Positions 1 to 5,082 of a stretch of DNA of 5,082 nucleotides are shown one piece after another. The position numbers and the translations under genes are program-made. The first letter of the stretch is position 1. The number at the start of each line of letters is the position of its first letter. Source of the stretch: a bacterium (GTDB lineage: Bacteria; UBP14; UBA6098; B30-G16); the NCBI GenBank assembly GCA_027064665.1, contig JAMOPH010000424.1:1-5082 (forward strand), in the 5' to 3' direction. Below the pieces are notes generated by a model that was given only the letters and a program-made list of their open reading frames with translations, did no database searches and was not told the DNA's origin.

Positions 1-53
1 GTTGCACTTTAGCATTTTTTAATTACTATTATTTGATATTTGGAAAATCAAGC
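1..53 (+). promoter_or_regulatory. AT-rich leader, possible promoter region
   Basis: This stretch is far richer in A and T than the coding sequence that follows, as expected of a promoter-bearing leader. A TATTAT box at 27-32 differs from the sigma-70 -10 consensus at one base, but no good -35 partner lies at the right distance (TTGCAC at 2-7 is weak and 19 bases away). GATATTTG at 35-42 resembles the Bacteroidota -7 element TAnnTTTG with one mismatch, but no TTG lies at the usual -33 distance. The promoter role is inferred from composition and position; no exact element can be assigned. Confidence 0.3.
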
Positions 54-67
54 AAAGGAGAAGGAAG
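54..67 (+). promoter_or_regulatory. Ribosome binding site of the lipoprotein gene
   Basis: The purine run AAAGGAG (54-60) is a near-perfect Shine-Dalgarno sequence ending 7 bases before the ATG at 68. It is followed by a second weaker GGAAG. An in-frame TAA at 20-22 with no ATG between it and 68 makes 68 the natural start. Confidence 0.75.
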
Positions 68-1129
68 ATGAAAAAGGTTCTGCCGCTGGTCGCCGCATTT
101 TTGCTGTTGATTGTCTTCAGCGGGTGTTCCGAGGAATGTGAGCCCTGCCCAGAATGTCCGCCGGAAAACCCCACCGATGTGGAACCACCATTTATCCACA
201 ACATCAATATGCCGGCAGAACTTACTGTGGGACAGTCCGCGGATTTCTCCGCCGAGGTGCTTACCGATGCCCCTATCACCAGTTTCAACTGGGACCTCAC
301 CCCCGCAGTGGACACCGGCGCAGAGTATTTCTATCCTGCCGCCGGCACCGAGGAGGGCGAATGGACCCCTTCGGGTGAATGGGTGAACCTTTTTGTCCCC
401 GATGTCTCCGAAAGCACGGCATCGTTCACATACAACACCCGCGGGATATTTTCAGTGGCGGTGGAAATCGCCGACACGGACGGGTATGTTGAGAGGGCAA
501 GCGCGCTTCTGCCGGTCTATCCCGAAACGCCGGATACATTTGCCGACATAGTGGCTATGGCGCCGGGGCTGGAGGATACAATTTACGGCGAGACCTTTGA
601 GGCGGTGCGCTGTGGCGGATGGCTCACCAGCGGCGCTATGGCGGCGGCATACCCCGCAGGATACGACACCCTTCACCTTTTTGCCTATGTGGACAGTTTC
701 TCCAGCCTTGAGGAAAGATATGTTCATATGTGGATTGAGACGGCAAAAAGGATTCAGGTTTTCACCGGCGAGCCCACCCCCGCCGATGTCAGGGTTGATT
801 TCGACCTGACCGGCGCAATGCATCTGGTCAACGCCGCGGAGGACGACTATGTGAAGGTCACCGTGTATCTGGTCATCATCCACGAGGACAACGGCAGGAC
901 ATATCACTCCGTCCTCACGGAATACACAATCTACGGTCCCGAGGAGCACTACTATATCAACACCCACATCAACCGCAACACAGCCTTTGAGTTCAACGGC
1001 GGGTATTATACGCTCTGGGTCGGAGTTGAGGTAGAGATTGTCTCCTCGCAGGGGAATGCCGCATTCTGTATGGACAACGCCGACAATATGCTGAAAGTCA
1101 ACTACATCTACCTCAACCTCAACAAATGA
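68..1129 (+). CDS. Secreted lipoprotein with a PKD-like domain
   Basis: This encodes a 353-residue envelope lipoprotein of unknown specific role. Residues 1-19 form a lipoprotein signal peptide: two lysines, a hydrophobic core, and the lipobox FSGC with Cys20 as the lipidated residue. The mature N-terminus is unusual, with Cys20, Cys24, Cys27 and Cys30 in a CSEECEPCPEC pattern followed by a Pro/Glu-rich linker to about residue 41. Residues 42-152 look like a PKD/Ig-type beta-sandwich: FNWDL at 73-77 matches the usual 'W-D' strand, and FTYNTRGIFSVAVEIADTDG at 120-139 matches the conserved 'Y-x-x-x-G-x-y-x-V' end with a DTDG turn. Residues 154-353 form a second domain that is probably beta-rich, with many aromatic and Val/Ile alternations; it contains Cys182 and Cys334. 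I do not recognise its family and saw no catalytic motif. The gene lies 50 bases upstream of the large C25-family gene on the same strand, so co-transcription is likely. PKD domains usually mediate protein or glycan contacts at the cell surface, so an adhesion or scaffold role is plausible but inferred. Confidence 0.9.
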   Translation: MKKVLPLVAAFLLLIVFSGCSEECEPCPECPPENPTDVEPPFIHNINMPAELTVGQSADFSAEVLTDAPITSFNWDLTPAVDTGAEYFYPAAGTEEGEWTPSGEWVNLFVPDVSESTASFTYNTRGIFSVAVEIADTDGYVERASALLPVYPETPDTFADIVAMAPGLEDTIYGETFEAVRCGGWLTSGAMAAAYPAGYDTLHLFAYVDSFSSLEERYVHMWIETAKRIQVFTGEPTPADVRVDFDLTGAMHLVNAAEDDYVKVTVYLVIIHEDNGRTYHSVLTEYTIYGPEEHYYINTHINRNTAFEFNGGYYTLWVGVEVEIVSSQGNAAFCMDNADNMLKVNYIYLNLNK

Positions 1130-1179
1130 CGGGGCGTTCTGGAGAAAATCGGATTGTTTAGATAAATCGGGAGGCACAG
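1130..1179 (+). promoter_or_regulatory. Short intergenic gap with ribosome binding site
   Basis: The 50 bases between the two genes show no GC-rich hairpin followed by a T-run, so there is no sign of an intrinsic terminator. GGGAGG at 1169-1174 is a good Shine-Dalgarno sequence 5 bases before the ATG at 1180. An in-frame TAG at 1159-1161 excludes any earlier ATG start. The short gap without a terminator favours an operon with the upstream lipoprotein gene. The AT-rich part (TTGTTTAGATAAAT, 1154-1167) could hold a weak extra promoter, but no convincing pair of boxes is seen. Confidence 0.6.
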
Positions 1180-4100
1180 ATGAGATACTTTGTTCTGGCA
1201 ATTCTGCTGGTTTCAGCAGGATATGGGGAGGTATTGCCCACACTGATTGAGGATTCCTATACATCAACCACCTTTGAACTTGATTTTCCCCAGCCTGTCC
1301 TGACGCCGGTTGAGGGCGATTACTATAGGGTGGAGATTCCCGATTTCGGCTATCGTGGCAAGCCCAACGGACCTATGCTTCTCGGAAGGACATTCTGGGT
1401 GGCGGTGCCCAAGGGCGCCCAGGTTTCTGTGGAAATCGTTGATACCGGGTGGAGCGAGTATCTTGACATCAAGCCGGCGCCGCTTTGCTCTTTGACCCTC
1501 AACTGGAACCTTATGGGCAAGGTTGACCCGCAACTTTATGGACAGCATTTCGGCGGCGAGGTAAAAATCATTGAGGACGCAATCTGGCGGGGCGTCAGGG
1601 TTGTCGGCGTGGATATAGTGCCCGCCGAATACGACCCCGAAAAGGGCGTGCGGTTTATGAAATCGCTCACCGTGAGGGTGAACCATCCCGGCGGAAAGGG
1701 AACTACCTACGACCGCAGGCTTTATCATCCGTGGTTCGGGCAGTTGTATGAGGCGTCGCTGGTCAATCCTGCGGCGGCAATTCCACCGGAGATGTATTCC
1801 TTCAAGGAATGGGACCCCGATTCAGGCGCCGAACTTCTGATAATCTGCGCCCCCGAGTTCGCCGACGAGGTCCAGAACTGGGTGGACTGGAAACTGTGGA
1901 TGGGTATGCCCACAAAAATCGTCACCACCGATGTCACCGGGACATCAACGACATCGGTGAAAAACTACATCCAGAACGCCTACGACAACTGGGCAATTCC
2001 GCCGGCGTTTGTGCTTCTGGCAGGTGATGCGGAGCATATCGCCACATTTGTGGATTACGGCGGAAACATCGGCGACCACGACTACACCACCCTTGAGGGC
2101 GCGGATGAGTTCTCCGATGTGTATATCGGGCGAATCTCCGCCGACACGGACCTGCAGATGCAGACAATCGTGCAAAAGCACCTGAACTATGAAAGGTATC
2201 CCGACACCACCGATGACTGGTTCCTGCGGGCGGTGGGAATAGTCAATGAGGATGGGGAATCGCACGAGATAAGCCCATCCTACTGTGCGAACCTCGGTCC
2301 GGCGGATTCATCGTATCTTCACGCAGTTACATACGGGATGGACACCTGCGCCGGGGAAGCCGGATTTATCTCGCATCCGGTTTTAAGAAGGTGCAACGGG
2401 GACGGTTTTTCCGATGCGGCACCGCTGATACAGGCTGGCGTGGGTTTTATTCAATACCGCGGGCAGGCTTGGCCCGACTACTATTATACTTTCCGCGGTG
2501 GACTTGACACCCTTGATAACAACGGCAAATGCCACATCAACATCTCTATAACCTGCGGCACAGGGGATTTCAGAAATGCATATTGGAGCGATGACGAGGT
2601 TATGTGCGAGCGCTCCACTCGCGCTGGCACACCGGACCATCCCAAAGGCGCGGTGGAATTTGTCGGTCAGACTGCCACCAGTTCAAACTCCGTAGAGAGA
2701 TCATCTATGTCTTCACATATGTTCAAGGGGTTTTTCAAGGAGGGGCTCAATCCAGTTGGTGCGGCGCACTGCTACGGCAAGAACGAATGCTGGGCGGAGT
2801 TCGGTGGTTCATATTATGCCCGCCAGGAATTCGGCAGGTCGGCGCTTCTTGGCTGCCCGGAGATGTTAGCCTGGACGGGCGATATCGTCCCGCCGAGCGT
2901 CACCCGCCCTGATGCTGTCCCGCCGGGCACGATCTCTGTGGATGTAACTGTCCGCCGTCTGGGAGAACCTCTGAAAAACGCCCGCGTGGCGCTTCACCAC
3001 GGTTCAGAATTCTCCTACGGTATGACCGATTCCACCGGATTCGTCTCCGTTGTGGTGGGGGTCACCCCTGCTGACACGCTGATTCTGGTGGTCACAGGTC
3101 CCAACATCTATCCCTATCAGGACACAATCTATGTCATAACCGGGGGAGTGGCGATATACTGCGCCCCCACCACATTCAGCGACATAACCGGTGACCACGA
3201 CGGACTGATAAACCCCGGCGAGCGGATTTCCTTCCGCCCGAGGATAACCAACCTCGGCGATGAGGCATCCTCTGCGCTGACCGGCGTGGTGAGAACCACA
3301 GACCCGATGATAACTTTTGTGGATTCTACCACATCGTTCCCGCCTGTGGCTCCGGGGGACACAGTTTACGGCGACAGCGTGACCTTTATCGTGAGTGAGG
3401 ACCACCCATACACCAGTGCGCTCACGCTCACGCTGGAGATTTCCGGAGATTCCCACGGTCCCTGGACGAGAACTGTAATTCCGCAACCACCTATACATCG
3501 GTTTGAGGCATCATTCACCAGCGTTACTGTTGACGATTCCCCGCCATTTGGCGATGGCGACGGCGAGGCGGAACCGGGAGAGAACATTGCACTGACGGTC
3601 ACTCTATCAAATAACACTTCTGCTGACGGCTTCAACATAGGCGGGCGCCTTTTTACCACGACTCCGGGCATCTGCGCCGTCACGCAGGAGGATGCTTCAT
3701 TTGGAGATATAATAAGAGGTGGTTCCGCCACCTCATCGCCGCAGTATTTTGTGTCCATATCGCCGGAAACCTCGCCGGGCGAGGAGATGAGTTTTAAACT
3801 TTATACTTTCGGCAGTTGCTCGGCGTGTTCCTACAACGACACAATTACCTTCACTGTTCCGGTTGGGGGCGATACATCAGGACTTCCCACCGGACCGGAT
3901 TCGTATGGCTACTATATCATAGACGACACGGACACCGCCAGCGGGCTCGCTCCGACCTACGAGTGGAACGACATAACCTCCTCCGGAAGCACAATAGGTG
4001 CGATAACCGACAGTGACGACGGAATCACAACGATTGCCCTGCCGTTTGCGATAAGATTTTACGGGCACGAGTATGATTCAATTTCTGTGGCGAGCAACGG

Positions 4101-5082
4101 ATTTATCGCTCCGCCGGGATGCACCTGGAGCGGCGCCGGGACTGGCACTCCACAGGCATTCCCCACCAGCGACGGTCCGATGGGCGTGGTCGCCCCTATG
4201 TGGGCAGACCTTGCTCCCCACAGAACCGGCGGCGATATCTACTCCTACTATGACTCCGCAAATCACAGGTTTATAATTCAGTATAACAATGTTGAATTCT
4301 ACTATGGCGGCGGGAGCATCACTTTCCAGATAGTTATATGCGACCCCGACTATGTCTCAACCCCCACCGGCGACAGCGAATTTTATATCTACTACAATGA
4401 TGTTGACATCTCTGCCAGTGCGGGAGTCGGAATAGAGTCCCCCGACGAGACGATGGGAGTTCAGTATTACCTGAACGGCGATTACGATATACACGCCGCC
4501 CCGATTGTGGCGGGAAGAGCACTCAGGATAACCACAGCAACTCCGAATTCCACGAACTGCCCCTGGCTTCACTACGCCGGTGGACTGCTCTATCAGGACA
4601 ATTCCAAGGCACCGGGAGTGATAGAACCGGGAGATACCATAGATATGTATTTCTCCCTGGCAAACGATGGCAGCGACAACGCACTGTTTGTCTCCTGCGG
4701 CGCAGTGCCGGGAGGATACATTTCAGCAGTTTCCAATGCCAACTTCGGGATAATCGCCGCCGGCGATACCGCCTACAACTCAAGCAGTCCGCTCAGATTC
4801 TACATATCGGCGTCCTGCCCGCCCAGCACGACACTGATTCTCCCCGTCGCCATAAGCGCAAATATGGGCTCCTACAAGGACACTGTGGCATTTCTGCTCA
4901 AAGTTGGCTCAAGCGTCGGAATTGGTGAGTCTCAAATTGTTCCCCTGCCCGATGATGTTGCCATCGGGGATGTCCATCCCAACCCCTTCAACAGCGCCAC
5001 AAGTTTTTATGTCTATGTGGGGAACAGGGGCGCCAAGGAGGACATCCGCATTGCGGTGTATTCCGCCGACGGGAAAAAGGTC
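1180..5082 (+). CDS. C25 (gingipain-like) family protein with T9SS sorting domain, 3' end outside window
   Basis: This reading frame is open for 1301 codons and reaches the window edge without a stop. Residues 1-16 form a Sec signal peptide, with likely cleavage after AGYG. Residues about 28-205 resemble the C25 pro-region. Residues about 216-567 are a gingipain-like caspase-fold domain: VLLAGDAEHI (278-287), DVYIGRIS (313-320), LNYER (337-341), YRGQAW (426-431), TCGTGDF (458-464), AGTPDHPKGAVEF (482-494). Then come a carboxypeptidase-regulatory/Ig-like domain (about 574-653), two D-x-D-G-PGE beta-sandwich repeats (about 660-767 and 775-895), a beta-rich domain (about 905-1122), a third degenerate repeat (about 1127-1242), and a type A T9SS sorting domain starting near 1258 with HPNPFNS at 1266-1272. 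About 40-50 residues are probably missing. Family members are cysteine proteases exported across the outer membrane, and Cys459 matches the gingipain nucleophile. The usual catalytic His is Gln429, so activity is doubtful. The family call is secure; protease function is not. Confidence 0.92.
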   Translation, partial: MRYFVLAILLVSAGYGEVLPTLIEDSYTSTTFELDFPQPVLTPVEGDYYRVEIPDFGYRGKPNGPMLLGRTFWVAVPKGAQVSVEIVDTGWSEYLDIKPAPLCSLTLNWNLMGKVDPQLYGQHFGGEVKIIEDAIWRGVRVVGVDIVPAEYDPEKGVRFMKSLTVRVNHPGGKGTTYDRRLYHPWFGQLYEASLVNPAAAIPPEMYSFKEWDPDSGAELLIICAPEFADEVQNWVDWKLWMGMPTKIVTTDVTGTSTTSVKNYIQNAYDNWAIPPAFVLLAGDAEHIATFVDYGGNIGDHDYTTLEGADEFSDVYIGRISADTDLQMQTIVQKHLNYERYPDTTDDWFLRAVGIVNEDGESHEISPSYCANLGPADSSYLHAVTYGMDTCAGEAGFISHPVLRRCNGDGFSDAAPLIQAGVGFIQYRGQAWPDYYYTFRGGLDTLDNNGKCHINISITCGTGDFRNAYWSDDEVMCERSTRAGTPDHPKGAVEFVGQTATSSNSVERSSMSSHMFKGFFKEGLNPVGAAHCYGKNECWAEFGGSYYARQEFGRSALLGCPEMLAWTGDIVPPSVTRPDAVPPGTISVDVTVRRLGEPLKNARVALHHGSEFSYGMTDSTGFVSVVVGVTPADTLILVVTGPNIYPYQDTIYVITGGVAIYCAPTTFSDITGDHDGLINPGERISFRPRITNLGDEASSALTGVVRTTDPMITFVDSTTSFPPVAPGDTVYGDSVTFIVSEDHPYTSALTLTLEISGDSHGPWTRTVIPQPPIHRFEASFTSVTVDDSPPFGDGDGEAEPGENIALTVTLSNNTSADGFNIGGRLFTTTPGICAVTQEDASFGDIIRGGSATSSPQYFVSISPETSPGEEMSFKLYTFGSCSACSYNDTITFTVPVGGDTSGLPTGPDSYGYYIIDDTDTASGLAPTYEWNDITSSGSTIGAITDSDDGITTIALPFAIRFYGHEYDSISVASNGFIAPPGCTWSGAGTGTPQAFPTSDGPMGVVAPMWADLAPHRTGGDIYSYYDSANHRFIIQYNNVEFYYGGGSITFQIVICDPDYVSTPTGDSEFYIYYNDVDISASAGVGIESPDETMGVQYYLNGDYDIHAAPIVAGRALRITTATPNSTNCPWLHYAGGLLYQDNSKAPGVIEPGDTIDMYFSLANDGSDNALFVSCGAVPGGYISAVSNANFGIIAAGDTAYNSSSPLRFYISASCPPSTTLILPVAISANMGSYKDTVAFLLKVGSSVGIGESQIVPLPDDVAIGDVHPNPFNSATSFYVYVGNRGAKEDIRIAVYSADGKKV
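1825..2880 (+). other. C25 peptidase-like catalytic domain (residues 216-567)
   Basis: The domain follows the order known from Porphyromonas gingipains. The motif DVYIGRIS-x(n)-LNYER parallels EVFIGR-x(n)-HYER of RgpB. YRGQAW (426-431) lines up with YTGHGS, which holds the catalytic His of RgpB. TCGTGDF (458-464) lines up with ACVNGDF, which holds the nucleophile Cys. The 30 residues between positions 429 and 459 are close to the 33 between His211 and Cys244 of RgpB. The later RAGTPDHPKGAVEF block is typical of C25 proteins. Near the end, the usual GDP motif reads GCP (558-560, Cys559). The domain holds nine cysteines (223, 369, 390, 405, 451, 459, 476, 531, 537) plus Cys559. The alignment was made by eye and from memory of RgpB. 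Confidence 0.85.
2899..3138 (+). other. Carboxypeptidase-regulatory/Ig-like domain (residues 574-653)
   Basis: The pattern V-x-V-x-R-x-L-G-E-P-L-K-N-A-R-V (589-603), then GMTDSTGFVSVVV (614-626), is the classic 'G-x-P-l-x-n-A-x-V ... T-D-x-x-G' signature of small beta-sandwich domains that follow C25 catalytic domains. In gingipains the equivalent Ig-like domain packs against the catalytic domain. No active-site role is expected. Confidence 0.7.
3157..3480 (+). repeat. Beta-sandwich repeat 1 (residues 660-767)
   Basis: This extracellular beta-sandwich unit opens with GDHDGLINPGE at residues 671-681, a D-x-D-G-x-x-x-x-P-G-E turn that resembles calcium-binding loops in secreted proteins. The strand I-S-F-R-P-R-I-T-N-L-G follows, as in CARDB-like domains. 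The matching residues of repeat 2 lie exactly 120 residues later. Nucleotide identity with repeat 2 is low, so the duplication is old. Calcium binding is inferred from motif shape. Confidence 0.65.
3502..3864 (+). repeat. Beta-sandwich repeat 2 (residues 775-895)
   Basis: This unit is like repeat 1. It has GDGDGEAEPGE at 791-801, then the strand N-I-A-L-T-V-T-L-S-N-N, matching the 'P-G-E-x-I-x-l-x-x-x-l-x-N' layout of repeat 1. It also carries Cys832, Cys880 and Cys883 (GSCSAC), which repeat 1 lacks and which could form a disulfide after export. Confidence 0.65.
3892..4545 (+). other. Beta-rich domain of about 218 residues (residues 905-1122)
   Basis: The domain opens with a GPDSYGYYIIDDTD motif (905-918), followed by LPFAIRFYGHEYDSISVASNG (954-974) and VVAPMWADL (1003-1011), and later ITFQIVI (1047-1053) and AGVGIES (1081-1087). 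This motif order recurs in large secreted proteins of FCB-like bacteria and resembles the NIDO-type extracellular beta domain (LPF-x-F-x-F-Y-G, S-x-N-G, APFWADL). It is probably an adhesion or binding module. The NIDO resemblance is from memory; no profile search was possible. Confidence 0.5.
4558..4905 (+). repeat. Degenerate beta-sandwich repeat 3 (residues 1127-1242)
   Basis: This unit has VIEPGDTIDMYFSLANDGSD at 1147-1166, which matches the PGE-then-strand layout of repeats 1 and 2. The D-x-D-G calcium-type turn is replaced by DNSKAPG (1140-1146). It is separated from repeat 2 by the 218-residue beta domain. The relationship is weaker than that between repeats 1 and 2. Confidence 0.45.
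4951..5082 (+). other. Start of T9SS type A C-terminal sorting domain (residues 1258-1301)
   Basis: AIGDVHPNPFNSATSFYVYV (1261-1280), then IRIAVYSADGKKV at the window edge, matches the 'l-x-P-N-P-F-N-s-x-t-x-i-x-f' and 'v-x-i-x-v-Y-d-x-x-G-x-x-v' strands of the Por/T9SS sorting domain, which is also close to the FlgD Ig-like fold. The domain directs outer-membrane translocation by the type IX system and is normally at the extreme C-terminus, so the gene should end about 120-150 bases past the window. Confidence 0.8.

Noticed and set aside
1130..1179. Possible intrinsic terminator or independent promoter between the genes
   Set aside because: I saw no stem-loop with a T-run and no convincing -35/-10 pair in the 50 bases.
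452..1267. A 271-codon open frame on the - strand opposite the lipoprotein gene
   Set aside because: It overlaps the well-supported lipoprotein gene almost entirely and crosses into the next gene. Its translation has no recognisable motif or signal. Long antisense frames are expected opposite GC-biased codon use.
1264..2265. Several - strand open frames of 70-154 codons opposite the start of the C25 gene
   Set aside because: They lie antisense to the pro-region and catalytic domain, whose family motifs are clear in the + frame. Their translations look like antisense noise (rich in His, Arg and Val without domain pattern).
2604..2912. A 102-codon + strand frame inside the C25 domain, and possible frameshift of the main gene there
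   Set aside because: The main frame carries the conserved AGTPDHPKGAVEF block through this stretch without a break, so there is no frameshift and the other frame is incidental.
3004..3758. Antisense frames of 164 and 130 codons on the - strand
   Set aside because: They are shadows of the repeat region of the large protein, with no ribosome binding site or protein motif that I could support.
1..5082. CRISPR arrays, tRNA or rRNA genes, insertion sequences, attachment sites
   Set aside because: There are no short regularly spaced direct repeats, no cloverleaf-like segments, no transposase-like translation and no terminal inverted repeats. Apart from the leader and the 50-base gap, the window is coding.

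Overview
The window carries two genes on the + strand and nothing else that can be supported. Both encode exported, cell-envelope proteins. The first (68-1129) is a complete lipoprotein with a PKD-like domain. The second (1180-5082) is a very large secreted protein of the C25 (gingipain-like) peptidase family. It stays open for 1301 codons and runs off the right edge.

Organism: the second protein ends in a PNPFNS-type Por/type IX secretion (T9SS) sorting domain, and this architecture is typical of the Bacteroidota/FCB group and neighbouring uncultured lineages (for example Cloacimonadota, WOR-3, Zixibacteria-like genomes). Coding sequence is moderately GC-rich by eye, with frequent ATA (Ile) and AGG/AGA (Arg) codons. 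The short leader before the first gene is strongly AT-rich. No marker gene is present, so the phylum assignment is an inference. An environmental or metagenomic FCB-like bacterium fits best.

Layout: 1-67 is an AT-rich leader with a strong ribosome binding site. 68-1129 is the lipoprotein. 1130-1179 is a 50-base gap that ends in a GGGAGG ribosome binding site. From 1180 the large protein reads, in order: signal peptide, C25-type pro-region, gingipain-like catalytic domain, carboxypeptidase-regulatory/Ig-like domain, two beta-sandwich repeats 120 residues apart, a roughly 220-residue beta-rich domain, a third degenerate repeat, and the start of the T9SS sorting domain. About 40-50 residues plus the stop are probably missing beyond the window.

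How they may work together: the tight spacing and shared strand suggest co-transcription. The large protein would cross the inner membrane by Sec and the outer membrane by T9SS. The lipoprotein would sit in the membrane facing the periplasm or the surface. A functional partnership is possible but is not shown by sequence. The most notable point is that the C25 domain keeps the nucleophile cysteine (Cys459, in TCGTGDF) but has Gln429 where gingipains have the catalytic histidine (YTGHG versus YRGQA). It may be an inactive or altered protease homologue.
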